Shown one piece after another: positions 1 to 8,680 of a stretch of DNA of 33,089 bases. The notes beneath the pieces are model-generated. The model did no database searches. It was not told the origin of the DNA and saw only the letters and a program-made list of their open reading frames with translations. A program made the position numbers and the translations under genes. This DNA comes from Lachnospiraceae bacterium. Lineage in GTDB: Bacteria > Bacillota > Clostridia > Lachnospirales > Lachnospiraceae. Positions within the stretch are counted from its first letter, which is position 1. Each line of letters begins with the position of its first letter. The stretch covers positions 1-33,089 of the forward strand of contig JALFNQ010000029.1 in NCBI GenBank assembly GCA_022773965.1, written 5' to 3'.

Positions 1-854
1 CCCATATTCTGGAACGCAACAGTATTCGATCCTCCGGAACGGATCACAGCAGCCTTCCCTTCGGTAAACATCTCGATCACCGGATCATAGGAAAGCTCCA
101 CATCCTCCGGACGGATATTGACATCACTGATAAACTGTTCCATGCGCTCAAATGCGCCGGGCCATACAGTATCATCCAGACCGGTGATTTCCATGTTCGA
201 AGGATCCTCATAGCCGCTGCGCCACATGCTACCCTCCATGGAGGTGATCTGTGGAATGGACAGGCCCTGCAGGATCTCCATACAGGTATAGTCATACACA
301 AAATCTGCTGCAAAGCCGCGGATACCCTCTTTTTCGAAAGCCTGACACGCAGCTACGAAACTGTCGTAATCCGTTGGCAGCGGAATCCCGTATTCTTCAA
401 ACACCGCCCGGTTGGCAACCAGACCGTCTGCCTCACCACAGAGCGGCAGCCAGTTGACCGTGCCGTCCGGGTTGGTGAAATTGCCGATATACGATTCGTA
501 GATCGCGCCTGCTTCCTCCGTCGTGGAAAGATCCATCAGCTGATCCTTCAGGGCCGCTGCATCATGCAGTGAAAAACGGCGGCAGGTGATAATATCCGGC
601 AGTTCACCGTTCTCATCCATAGATCTATAGAAATCCAGATCATTGTTGCCAACAACAAATTCAATATTCACATCCGGCAGCTGCTCCTGGATATAGGGTG
701 CAAAACTGTTGAGCATCGCATTGCTCCACAGATAAACCGTGATGGTTTCCGCATCTTCCTTTGCTGTATTTGATCCACAGCCAGAAAACAGGGTCGATGC
801 CATCACCGCTACAAGCACCATTGATACCAGCTTTTGTCTCATTTTTTTCTTCAT
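1..854 (-). CDS. Extracellular solute-binding lipoprotein of an ABC transporter (3' end cut by window)
   Basis: Reading down from the ATG at 852-854 gives about 284 open residues to the window edge, so the C-terminus is missing. A lysine-rich start (MKKKMRQK), a hydrophobic stretch and the lipobox LFSGC predict a lipoprotein anchored on the outer face of the membrane. The following sequence (ITVYLWSNAMLNSFAPYI, later DGTVNWLPLCGEADGLVAN and EGKAAVIRSGG) has the usual layout of family-1 carbohydrate-binding proteins of ABC importers. A ribosome site AGGAG lies 7-8 bases before the ATG. Permease genes would be expected beyond the window. A sugar or oligosaccharide ligand is inferred from the family only. 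Confidence 0.85.
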   Translation of the reverse strand, partial: MKKKMRQKLVSMVLVAVMASTLFSGCGSNTAKEDAETITVYLWSNAMLNSFAPYIQEQLPDVNIEFVVGNNDLDFYRSMDENGELPDIITCRRFSLHDAAALKDQLMDLSTTEEAGAIYESYIGNFTNPDGTVNWLPLCGEADGLVANRAVFEEYGIPLPTDYDSFVAACQAFEKEGIRGFAADFVYDYTCMEILQGLSIPQITSMEGSMWRSGYEDPSNMEITGLDDTVWPGAFERMEQFISDVNIRPEDVELSYDPVIEMFTEGKAAVIRSGGSNTVAFQNM

Positions 855-871
855 AAGTTCACTCCTCTTTC

Positions 872-1024
872 TCATTTTACGATGATCCCCGCCAATTCCC
901 CGATCAGTTCACAGATCACGACCGGTTTTGTAAGATATTCATCCATATCCACGACTTTCGCCCGCTCCCGATCCTCTGGAAATACATTTGCTTTCAATGC
1001 AGTAACCCTTGACAATACGAAAAC
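872..1024 (-). pseudogene. Remnant of a response-regulator receiver domain (C-terminal third)
   Basis: This frame is open from a stop at 1025-1027 to a TGA at 872-874 and encodes 50 residues that start abruptly in the middle of a receiver domain. It contains VTALKANVFPEDRERAK, then DMDEYLTKPV, then a final amphipathic helix. The TA pair matches the conserved Thr of beta-4, and KP is the conserved Lys-Pro of beta-5. The phosphorylated Asp half of the domain is absent, and there is no start codon with a ribosome site, so it is not a working gene. It ends 18 bases before the solute-binding protein start and lies downstream of that gene's promoter. The parent was probably a response regulator or hybrid kinase beside the transporter gene. 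Confidence 0.75.
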
Positions 1025-1042
1025 TCATGTTTTATTTTTGTC

Positions 1043-1071
1043 ATCATAACATTTTAGACATATATTGACAA
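1043..1071 (-). promoter_or_regulatory. Sigma-A promoter for the solute-binding protein gene
   Basis: On the minus strand TTGTCA (1066-1071) is followed after exactly 17 bases by TATGAT (1043-1048). Transcription would start near 1036 and give a leader of about 180 bases that includes the receiver remnant. Confidence 0.7.
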
Positions 1072-1075
1072 GATA

Positions 1076-1098
1076 TTTTTTCTCTGTCTGAGAAAAAA
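1076..1098 (-). terminator. Possible weak terminator after comEC
   Basis: The plus strand reads TTTTTTCTC, five bases, GAGAAAAAA, a perfect 9-bp inverted repeat but almost all A/T. On the minus strand it follows the palindrome at 1111-1140. It could end the comEC transcript or merely be AT-rich dyad DNA upstream of the next promoter. Confidence 0.3.
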
Positions 1099-1110
1099 AG
1101 CGATGGATGG

Positions 1111-1140
1111 GTTACTTTTCACACCTTTCATTCAAGTAAC
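1111..1140. repeat. Dispersed palindromic element, copy E, overlapping the comEC stop
   Basis: The ends are GTTACTT and AAGTAAC, forming an 8-bp perfect stem when the next base on each side is included (GGTTACTT/AAGTAACC). It shares the 14-mer TGTGAAAAGTAACC (minus strand) with the element at 12752-12790. Unlike the other four copies, its flanking 8-mers do not match each other. On the minus strand its first bases supply the last codons of comEC (TTA CTT GAA) and the TGA stop. Confidence 0.6.
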
Positions 1141-3536
1141 CGGGCTTCTTTATCCCGCCCCACCTTGATCTGTCCGCAATCCATTGTAGAAAAGATCCTG
1201 CTGCCAGCCTCCTCCATATGCTCGATCGCTTCTGCTCCGGGATGACCGTAACGGTTATGTTCCCCGCAGGAAATAATAGAAAGCTTCGGTGAAAGTACTT
1301 TCAAATACTCCTCCGTATTGGAATATTTCGAGCCGTGATGTGCCGCCTTGTACAGATCGATCTCTGAAAGTCCTCCGTTTGCCAGCATCCATTTTTCCTG
1401 ATCCGCACCAATATCTCCCGTCCAGAGCGCACGCACATGCACATCCTCATACAGAAAAACAAGGCTTGCACCATTACCGTCATAAACCGGTGTTGTCTTA
1501 TCCGGAGAGAGAAATCGAAGCTTCGCACCCGGATCATGTCCGGCAGTTCCACGATCCGGCTTCTCCTTCTTCCCGACGAAAAAGCCATCTGCTGCGCCTC
1601 TTTTCTGCATCTGCATCACCTCTCCGGCGCACACCGTAACAAGGGGCACCTCATACTGCGCCAGCATGTGTTCCAGATACGCTTTCGCCTCATCCTCCGG
1701 CATCCTCTCCGATACCACAACCGTGCCAATCGGATAGCCTGACTCAAGTACTTCATAAAAACCGTTCACATGATCCTCGTCCAAATGGGACAGTATCCAG
1801 TAATCCACCTTCCGGATACCCTTTGACTTTAAAAACGGTAAGATCCGATAAGCTCCAACCTTGGAAACATCCGTACTGCCGCCGTCCACAAAGCATACGA
1901 CACCCTCATCCGTCCGCAGCATTGAGCCGTCCCCCTGACCCACATCCAGATAGTCGATCTCAAAGCCGCCGGCCGGAGCATGCAAAAGGAGCGCAAAAAG
2001 CAGCATCGAGCCACCAAACAGGAAACAGCAGCTCCCTTTTGTGCCCTTCTTTTCTTCTCCTCTGCACGCTGCCCTGCGCCTTTTTTCATGCTCCAGCACA
2101 AGCAGTACCCCCGCCAGCAAGCTATAATACACCCACAGCTTTCTCTCGGACGGCTGTCCACAGATCACCGATGAAAACGGCCATTTTTCAACAATTCCAC
2201 ACACATAGATGTAAACAGATAATATGATCCGGCATGGCAGGAGCAGGAAACGTGCACATGCCGTAAAAAAAGATCCCACACAGCCAACGCAACCACCAAT
2301 GAGCCCGGCTCCCAGCACTACACCCAGATAGGGAAGCAATAACAGATTTATAAAAATCGCATACACTGGCACCTCATAATAGTAATACGCTACCAGAGGC
2401 AACGTAAAAAGCTGCAACAGCAGTGCCATGTAAACCGGATAGACCATGTAATACAAACGTCTGCCATCCTCCTTCCCCGGCAGCACCATAGCCGCCGTAA
2501 CAACAGCAAACACTGCCAGAAATGAAAACTGAAAGCTCACATCATGCAAAAGAAAGGGATTTTCCACCAAGAGTAAACTCACCAGCACTGCCAGCGCCGA
2601 GCACGTATCATAGCCGCGACCCACACACTGGGCGATCAGATAGATCAAAAACATCCCTATCGCCCGACTGGCAGACACTCCCATGCCGATCATCGTCCCG
2701 TATGAAACGATCATACTTGCCGTGAGTAGCCCGCAACACACATACGAGTGCATCCCTTTGCGCAAAAGTGTGTAGATTCCCATGCCGATCATACTGATAT
2801 GCATTCCGGAAATCGCCAGCATATGGCTGATGCCCACCCGCTGGAACAGCGCACGCACACTCCCATCCAAAAATGCTTTTTCACCGGTCGCCATCGTCGA
2901 CAGAATCCCGGCTTCCTGCTCAGGCATGCACGCCTCAAAAACGGAACATAACCGCATGCGAAAAAGATACAGCTTTTCTCTCCAGGCATACACCCCGGAA
3001 GGCGCACGAATACAATCGATCGTAGCCGCTGACATGCGTCCGATCGTTTTTTTGCATTTATAAAATTGTTTTTCATTGAATTGTCCCTCGTTGCGAGGGG
3101 AATTGAACTCCCTGACCAGTCCTTTGACTGATAGAACACCATCCAGCGGATATCCGCCGTCCTGCGAAGACACAACCACCCGGTTTTCATAGCCTGGCAG
3201 TGCCAAGGTCAGCTGCCAGCGCTCATTTTTTTGTTCCTTGCGGATGAGCGTTCCGCAAACTTCCAACTGCTGTCCGCACAACAGCAGCTGCGTTTCTTTT
3301 TCCCAACTGTCCATCTGCCGCTCATAGCAGCCTGCGCCCAGTGCCCCCGCCGTAAGAAACAGCGCTCCTCTCAGGACACATTCCCGGTAATTCCTTCTTT
3401 TGCACTGCGGCAAAAGAACAGCTATGGCAGGTATGGCAGCCAGCAGACCAATCTGCCAGCTGCCATACTCCGCCAAAAGAATACCAAACATCAACGCCAG
3501 CGCAAATTGACAGCTCAAACGTTTAATCCAATGGAT
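1128..3536 (-). CDS. comEC: ComEC/Rec2 DNA-uptake channel protein
   Basis: This is the inner-membrane channel that carries single-stranded DNA into the cell during natural transformation. The order is N-terminal membrane segments and soluble domain, the Competence membrane domain with the hallmark GISHMLAISGMHISMIG (about residue 235), many hydrophobic helices to about 480, and a C-terminal metallo-beta-lactamase-like domain. That domain has DVGQGDGS, SHLDEDH (about 583-589), TGD, and HHGS (about 733-736). About 802 residues is normal for the family. The start is uncertain. A strong AAGGAGG (3546-3552) lies 9 bases before an ATC (3534-3536), which matches the usual N-terminal length, but no ATG, GTG or TTG is there. 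Later in-frame starts are TTG 3518 and ATG 3491, both without a ribosome site. It overlaps the GerMN gene by a few codons and is last in the operon. Confidence 0.92.
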   Translation of the reverse strand: MHWIKRLSCQFALALMFGILLAEYGSWQIGLLAAIPAIAVLLPQCKRRNYRECVLRGALFLTAGALGAGCYERQMDSWEKETQLLLCGQQLEVCGTLIRKEQKNERWQLTLALPGYENRVVVSSQDGGYPLDGVLSVKGLVREFNSPRNEGQFNEKQFYKCKKTIGRMSAATIDCIRAPSGVYAWREKLYLFRMRLCSVFEACMPEQEAGILSTMATGEKAFLDGSVRALFQRVGISHMLAISGMHISMIGMGIYTLLRKGMHSYVCCGLLTASMIVSYGTMIGMGVSASRAIGMFLIYLIAQCVGRGYDTCSALAVLVSLLLVENPFLLHDVSFQFSFLAVFAVVTAAMVLPGKEDGRRLYYMVYPVYMALLLQLFTLPLVAYYYYEVPVYAIFINLLLLPYLGVVLGAGLIGGCVGCVGSFFTACARFLLLPCRIILSVYIYVCGIVEKWPFSSVICGQPSERKLWVYYSLLAGVLLVLEHEKRRRAACRGEEKKGTKGSCCFLFGGSMLLFALLLHAPAGGFEIDYLDVGQGDGSMLRTDEGVVCFVDGGSTDVSKVGAYRILPFLKSKGIRKVDYWILSHLDEDHVNGFYEVLESGYPIGTVVVSERMPEDEAKAYLEHMLAQYEVPLVTVCAGEVMQMQKRGAADGFFVGKKEKPDRGTAGHDPGAKLRFLSPDKTTPVYDGNGASLVFLYEDVHVRALWTGDIGADQEKWMLANGGLSEIDLYKAAHHGSKYSNTEEYLKVLSPKLSIISCGEHNRYGHPGAEAIEHMEEAGSRIFSTMDCGQIKVGRDKEARLLE

Positions 3537-4512
3537 GTTTGTTTTCCTCCTTGATATCGTTGACAACAACGGTTCTGCTGCTGTCTGCCAGACGCACATA
3601 GGAGAGATCCTCCTCATAGATCGTGCTGAGCAGAAAACTCTCGCGGTAAACACCGGACGTATCACCGTTGATCGAGATCTGTACCTTATCAATATGAGGC
3701 AACGCCGTGAGAGAATCCACCAGCGAGTAGATCACAATTGCTTCCTGTACATTATAATTCTGAGTCCGAAAACCGTCATCCAGACTGACATAACAGATTC
3801 GGTCTGCCACGGACACATTCACAAGTGCCGTTTCTGACGGAATTGACGCGATCGCATCACTAGTCTTCGGTCCGTCCAGCAGGTGCTCGATCACAAGCTT
3901 TTCCAAAGATACATTGCTGTTATAATAGACCCTTTGTGTCTCCAGTATCAGACCATCGCCGGAAGGATTGGCAAAATACAGATCCAACGTTGCATGCTGA
4001 ATGGAGTTGATCTGCTCGCCGGGATTGACCACAAAATCATCCGGAGTCATCTCACCGACCTCATTGCCTCTTGTATCCAAAAGCGGCTCATTTTCCACAA
4101 AAAACTCCAGACAGTCCACGCCATCGACCTGTGTCAGCGTCTGTACCAGCGCCAGTCTGCACAAAATCTCCTGCACAGAGTTCATCGTGCGATAAGCGTC
4201 ATTAAAATACACCTTTAGATCGCCATCATCCTTCAACAGTGTCTGCGTCACCTTGACGCCCTCCGGGATCGGTCTGACATAATCCACATCTCCGGAATCG
4301 GTCGACAAAACATCGATCAGTTCTTTCACAAGCAGTTCAATATCCCTGTCATCTGCATTCGGCTCATAGGGCATCCGCACCGTCTTCGTCTGTTCCTTAT
4401 CCAGATAGCTGATCTGATACGTTCCTTCCGGTTGTGCTTCACTGCTACAGCCAGGCAGCACGGCACTGATCAGTAAAAGTACTGCTGCAAATAAGATATA
4501 TTTTTTTCGCAT
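3523..4512 (-). CDS. GerMN-domain lipoprotein
   Basis: The 329 residues begin with a lipoprotein signal: MRKK, a hydrophobic core, then the lipobox VLPGC with Cys22. Two GerMN-type domains follow, about residues 50-165 and 185-300. Both show the alternating pattern of this fold, and the second contains VYYNSNVSLEKLVIEHLLDG. GerMN domains occur in the spore-germination protein GerM and in actinobacterial LpqB. AGGAGG at 4521-4526, 8 bases before the ATG, overlaps the end of the kinase gene, so translation is probably coupled. Position after a response regulator and kinase suggests an extracytoplasmic partner of the kinase, as LpqB is for MtrB. That role is inference. Confidence 0.8.
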   Translation of the reverse strand: MRKKYILFAAVLLLISAVLPGCSSEAQPEGTYQISYLDKEQTKTVRMPYEPNADDRDIELLVKELIDVLSTDSGDVDYVRPIPEGVKVTQTLLKDDGDLKVYFNDAYRTMNSVQEILCRLALVQTLTQVDGVDCLEFFVENEPLLDTRGNEVGEMTPDDFVVNPGEQINSIQHATLDLYFANPSGDGLILETQRVYYNSNVSLEKLVIEHLLDGPKTSDAIASIPSETALVNVSVADRICYVSLDDGFRTQNYNVQEAIVIYSLVDSLTALPHIDKVQISINGDTSGVYRESFLLSTIYEEDLSYVRLADSSRTVVVNDIKEENKHPLD

Positions 4513-4524
4513 TTGCCATGCCTC

Positions 4525-5961
4525 CTAAGTAGCAATATATTTCAGCGGAATGCGCACCGTAAAGATCGTACCCTCGCCCTCCGTGGAAAATGCCTTGATC
4601 GCCCCACGGTGCATCAAAATGACATTTCGCGTGATCGCCAGTCCCAGACCCGTACCTCCAATTTCCCGGGAATGGGATTTATCCACACGATAAAAACGCT
4701 CATAAATATGATCCAGTGAATCCTCCGGAATTCCGATCCCGTTGTCTTCTACCTTGACATAAAAATACTGATGATCCGCATTGAGTGATACATGCACCCA
4801 GCCATCATTTTTATCGTTATACTTGATGGCATTTTCAATCAGATTCGTAAGTGCCAGAGACATTTTTGTCTCATCGATCTCCGCCGTCACAGGCCGGAAG
4901 CTCTCCAATACCAGCTCGATATTCTGTTTCTCTGCAATCGGCATCAGGCGCTTCATGATCAGTTCCAGTGATTCATTGACATTGACCGTGCTGATATTGA
5001 TGCTGTCTGCTGCCTTATCCATCTTCACCAGCGAGAGCAGATCCGTAATGATCTTATTTTCCCGGTCGATCTCAGATGTAATATCCGTCATAAATTCCTG
5101 ATAAAGCTCCACCGGCGCGCCCTCCTGCCCCAGCAGAGAATCTGCCAGCACCTTCATGGAGGTCAGAGGTGTTTTCAGCTCATGAGACACGTTTGACACA
5201 AATTCCTGTCTGGATTCATCCAGAACCTTCATATTTTTCAGCATGCCATTGATATCAGCTGAAATCTCCTCCGTCTCCGTAAAATCATCGATCATGAGCA
5301 TATCCTCGCCGTAACCGATCTGGATCTCCTCGATGGATTTCGTCATCTTTCGGAAAGGTTTTGCAAAACAGTTCGACACAAAAATAGCAGACACAACGAT
5401 CAGAATGGTTGTCGATACCTGAATGATCAGTGCAATATTGCGCAAATAAGCAACAGAATCACGCACATCATCCGTTGACACACTCACCAACAGCACACCC
5501 AGTATCTGTTGGTCTTCCACATCCCGGATAGGCAGTGTCAGCTGAATATAACGGTTCACCGGATCATATTTGCTGGATTCCTGCCCCTGAAAGCTGGTTG
5601 CTACCTCCTCGGAAATAATGATCTTTGACGTATCCAGATCATAGGTATCCTTAATAATATGAAAGGTATTATCCACAACGAGAATGCGGCCATCATAAAT
5701 ATTGCAGATCAGTTCCAGCCTGGAGTTGATCGACTCATTGGCCACATCCTCCAAATACCCGTTATTCGCAATCTGATCAGAGAGAATCTTTGCCTGACTT
5801 AAGATATCGATGCTCCGGTTAGAAACAGCCCTGCTCTCATATCCGCGCAACAGACCGATGCGCAGGGCAATCCCCGGAAGCATACCGAAGATGACAAATG
5901 CAATGACTAAACGAAATCGCAGACTTTTAAAAAAATTACGCAGTTTCTTTTTCGACTTCAT
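4525..5961 (-). CDS. Membrane sensor histidine kinase (WalK/ResE/PhoR-like)
   Basis: The protein has 478 residues. Helix 1 is about 16-34, an extracytoplasmic sensor of about 135 residues follows, and helix 2 is about 174-198. A HAMP-like linker (about 200-245) leads to the dimerisation helix with SHELKTPLTSMK, where His260 is the predicted phosphorylation site. The ATPase domain shows the N box NLIENAIKYN, G1 DNGIGIP (406-412), F box ERFYR and G2 GGTGLGL (435-441). All catalytic boxes are intact. The gene follows the response regulator by 11 bases and precedes the GerMN lipoprotein by 12, so the three form one unit. The signal sensed cannot be read from sequence. Confidence 0.93.
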   Translation of the reverse strand: MKSKKKLRNFFKSLRFRLVIAFVIFGMLPGIALRIGLLRGYESRAVSNRSIDILSQAKILSDQIANNGYLEDVANESINSRLELICNIYDGRILVVDNTFHIIKDTYDLDTSKIIISEEVATSFQGQESSKYDPVNRYIQLTLPIRDVEDQQILGVLLVSVSTDDVRDSVAYLRNIALIIQVSTTILIVVSAIFVSNCFAKPFRKMTKSIEEIQIGYGEDMLMIDDFTETEEISADINGMLKNMKVLDESRQEFVSNVSHELKTPLTSMKVLADSLLGQEGAPVELYQEFMTDITSEIDRENKIITDLLSLVKMDKAADSINISTVNVNESLELIMKRLMPIAEKQNIELVLESFRPVTAEIDETKMSLALTNLIENAIKYNDKNDGWVHVSLNADHQYFYVKVEDNGIGIPEDSLDHIYERFYRVDKSHSREIGGTGLGLAITRNVILMHRGAIKAFSTEGEGTIFTVRIPLKYIAT

Positions 5962-5973
5962 CCTACCTGTTCC

Positions 5974-6663
5974 TTATCCACGGTAATAGTAGCCCACACC
6001 CCATTTTGTGTGAACATATTTCGGCTCGCTCGGATTCACCTCGATCTTTTCACGCAGACGGCGCACGTGTACATCCACGGTACGCACATCACCGGGATAA
6101 TCAGCTCCCCAGACGAGCTCCAACAATTTTTCACGGCTGAACACCTTGTTCTGATTCGTGACAAACAGCTCCAAAAGCTCAAACTCCCTCGCAGTCAGAT
6201 TGACCTCTCTGCCGAGAATAAAGAGTCTGCGGCTCTCCAGATCCAGCTTCAGATCACCGTTTTCGATCACCTTTGCCTTTGAGGGTTCCGGCTCCTTTGA
6301 TCCGGTTCTGCGCATGATAGCCTTGATACGCGCCTTGACCTCCAAAATATTAAAGGGTTTGGTAATGTAATCATCTGCGCCATATTCCAGACCCAGGATC
6401 TTATCCATATCATCCCCTTTTGCCGTCAGCATGACGATGGGCACATTAGAAAATTCCCGGATGCGCTGACATACCTCAAAGCCGTCCATTTTTGGCAGCA
6501 TCAGATCTAAAAGGATCATGTCATACGCATTTTCAGTCGCAAGTCTCAGCGCTTCCTCTCCATCGTAAGCACACTCTACTTCCATTCCATCCTGCTCTAA
6601 AGAAAAGCGGATTCCCTTTACGATCAGCTTCTCGTCATCTACCACAAGCACTTTTTTCGCCAT
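5974..6663 (-). CDS. OmpR/PhoB-type response regulator
   Basis: 229 residues from the ATG at 6661-6663, preceded by GGAGAGG about 7 bases away; an in-frame GTG two codons earlier lacks suitable spacing. The receiver domain has the acidic pair after LVV, the phosphoacceptor Asp53 in MILLDLMLPK, Thr80 and Lys102 (DDYITKPF). The C-terminal winged helix has REFELLELF, the recognition region RTVDVHVRRLREKIE and the terminal hairpin WGVGYYYRG. It should be phosphorylated by the adjacent kinase. The gene lies 44 bases after comEA, inside the competence operon. Confidence 0.94.
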   Translation of the reverse strand: MAKKVLVVDDEKLIVKGIRFSLEQDGMEVECAYDGEEALRLATENAYDMILLDLMLPKMDGFEVCQRIREFSNVPIVMLTAKGDDMDKILGLEYGADDYITKPFNILEVKARIKAIMRRTGSKEPEPSKAKVIENGDLKLDLESRRLFILGREVNLTAREFELLELFVTNQNKVFSREKLLELVWGADYPGDVRTVDVHVRRLREKIEVNPSEPKYVHTKWGVGYYYRG

Positions 6664-6707
6664 AAACACACCTCTCCACCATCAGCACCTCGTGCCAGAC
6701 AGCTTTC

Positions 6708-7385
6708 TTAATCTACTTTTATACAGCCTTCCAGCTTTGCAAAAACCCCATCGCCGATCCCATCAACATTTTTAATATCCTGGATCGCGCCAAAGGCACC
6801 GTTTTTTTCACGGTAGGCAATGATACTGCGGGCTTTTGAATCGCCGATTCCGGGCAGCGTCTTCAATTCCTCCAGATCCGCCGTATTGATATTCACAAGT
6901 CCCTGTTCATACTCCCTGACTGCGGCAGCCTCTGTCTGCTGTTCTTCTGCAGTCGGTATCACGATCATCTGTCCGTCTGCAAGAAGCTCTGCCTGATTGA
7001 CGGCAGTCAAAGCAGCCTCATCCGACATTCCTCCTGCAAGGGCAACAGCCTCGTACACGCGACTCTCCATCGGCAGCTCATAGACGCCCGGATGCACAAC
7101 GGCACCGCACACATACACCGTAAGCTTCTTCTCCCCGGCCTGCTGAGAAGCACTGCGATCATCAGCCTCTGAAACGGAAGCTTCATCCTCCGTCTCCTGC
7201 ATCACATTCCCGGAATGCTGCCGGTCATTTTCCTCTGCATCCTCAGCGATCACAGTCACAGCCTCCTGCTGCCCCTGATATGCGCACCCATATAAAAGTA
7301 ACAGCATAAGACAGCTCATCGCTGTCCTTGCTGTCCTCTTATGTCTTTTTGAACATTTGTGAATCTGTTTTCTCTGTTGTTTCAT
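6708..7385 (-). CDS. comEA: ComEA-type DNA receptor (SLBB plus helix-hairpin-helix)
   Basis: 225 residues. A basic N-terminus and one hydrophobic segment (about 20-33, ending LLLLYGC, an imperfect lipobox) anchor the protein outside the membrane. An acidic linker (about 45-85) is followed by an SLBB domain with YVCGAVVHPGVYELP (about 90-143). The C-terminal double helix-hairpin-helix DNA-binding domain contains VNINTADLEELKTLPGIG and NVDGIGDG (164-223). This is the standard ComEA plan: it binds incoming double-stranded DNA and hands it to ComEC. The ribosome site AAGGAG is 8 bases before the ATG. First gene of the operon. Confidence 0.9.
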   Translation of the reverse strand: MKQQRKQIHKCSKRHKRTARTAMSCLMLLLLYGCAYQGQQEAVTVIAEDAEENDRQHSGNVMQETEDEASVSEADDRSASQQAGEKKLTVYVCGAVVHPGVYELPMESRVYEAVALAGGMSDEAALTAVNQAELLADGQMIVIPTAEEQQTEAAAVREYEQGLVNINTADLEELKTLPGIGDSKARSIIAYREKNGAFGAIQDIKNVDGIGDGVFAKLEGCIKVD

Positions 7386-7441
7386 TCACATCGCTCCTTC
7401 CTGCACCGACTACAGGTAAGAGCACTCAAAGCGATATATTT

Positions 7442-7470
7442 ATTTTAGCGGAGAATCATGGAATTTACAA
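7442..7470 (-). promoter_or_regulatory. Sigma-A promoter for the comEA operon
   Basis: On the minus strand TTGTAA (7465-7470), 17 bases, TAAAAT (7442-7447). The -35 ends only 7 bases after the argD stop, and no hairpin terminator separates them. Confidence 0.6.
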
Positions 7471-7477
7471 CCCTTTG

Positions 7478-8680
7478 TTATGACAATTCATCCAGGCATT
7501 CCGACAATTTTTCGATCATCTCATCCACATGACACTTCTCGATCACCAGCGGCGGCACAAACCGGATCACATCGCTGCCGGCAGTGATGACGATCAGACC
7601 ATGCTCTAATGCCTTTGCAGACACTTCTGCGACCTTTTTCGTACACACGACACCCTGGATCAGTCCCACACCTCTGTGAGCGGTCAGGCATTCATATTTA
7701 TCCACAAGCTCATCCAGCTTTTCTGACAGATATGCACCGATTTCCTGCACATGTGCTGTAATCTTCCGGCTCTCCATCATCTCAAGCACCTTCGTCACCG
7801 CCGCGCCTACAAACGGATTGCCGCCATAGGTCGTGCCGTGATCCCCGGGCATCAGCGACTTCTCTGCCACCTTTTCCGTCATGAGGAATGCTCCGACAGG
7901 AACGCCACAGCCCAACGCCTTTGCACTCGTCATAATATCCGGCTTTACTCCATAGCCCTGCCATGCAAACATGTGACCGCTGCGTCCCATACCGCACTGG
8001 ATCTCATCTAAAATGAGCAGAATGTCTTTTTCGTCACACAGCGCACGCACACCTTCCAAAAACTCTTTTGATGCAGGATAAATGCCGCCTTCCCCCTGGA
8101 TCGTCTCAAAAATAATTGCACAGGTCTGATCTGTGATCTGTGCTTTGACGCTGTCAAGATCGTTGAAATCTGCATATTTCACACCCGGCATCAATGGCTC
8201 AAAGGGCTCTCTGTAATGCTCATTTCCCGTCACGGACAATGCACCGATCGTTCTGCCATGGAAGGAATGATTCATGGCAATGATCTCATGACCACCATGT
8301 CCGTCTCTGGTATAGGCATATTTTTTTGCCGCCTTGATAGCACCCTCGATGGCTTCTGCACCGCTGTTTGTAAAGAACACACGATCCATGCCGCTGGCCT
8401 TTTTCAGCGCCTGGGCCGCTGTCGCCGTCGGCACGTTGTAATACAGATTGGACGTGTGGATCAGCTTGTCGATCTGAGCCTTTAATGCATCATTGTATTC
8501 CTTATCGTTATAGCCAAACGCCATGACAGCGATTCCTGCTGCAAAATCCAGATATTTTTTTCCGTCTGTGTCATAGAGATAAACGCCGTCACCCTTGTCC
8601 AGTACCAGCGAAAAACGATTATACACATGCAGTAACGAATCCTCTGCCAGACGGATCTGATCTTCTTTATTTGTCTTCAT
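7478..8680 (-). CDS. argD: Acetylornithine aminotransferase
   Basis: 400 residues, a class-III PLP aminotransferase that converts N-acetylglutamate semialdehyde and glutamate to N-acetylornithine. Family motifs are present: [18 protein letters not shown] (phosphate binding), [21 protein letters not shown] with Asp225 for the PLP nitrogen, and Lys254 in TSAKALG as the Schiff-base lysine. Ornithine aminotransferase and related enzymes share these motifs, but the location directly after argB and argJ settles the call. The start overlaps the argB end by 14 bases, showing tight coupling. Last gene of the argC operon. Confidence 0.93.
   Translation of the reverse strand: MKTNKEDQIRLAEDSLLHVYNRFSLVLDKGDGVYLYDTDGKKYLDFAAGIAVMAFGYNDKEYNDALKAQIDKLIHTSNLYYNVPTATAAQALKKASGMDRVFFTNSGAEAIEGAIKAAKKYAYTRDGHGGHEIIAMNHSFHGRTIGALSVTGNEHYREPFEPLMPGVKYADFNDLDSVKAQITDQTCAIIFETIQGEGGIYPASKEFLEGVRALCDEKDILLILDEIQCGMGRSGHMFAWQGYGVKPDIMTSAKALGCGVPVGAFLMTEKVAEKSLMPGDHGTTYGGNPFVGAAVTKVLEMMESRKITAHVQEIGAYLSEKLDELVDKYECLTAHRGVGLIQGVVCTKKVAEVSAKALEHGLIVITAGSDVIRFVPPLVIEKCHVDEMIEKLSECLDELS

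Noticed and set aside
834-1049. 71-residue plus-strand frame over the receiver remnant
   Set aside because: The minus-strand reading gives a clear receiver-domain match, and the plus-strand frame has no ribosome site.
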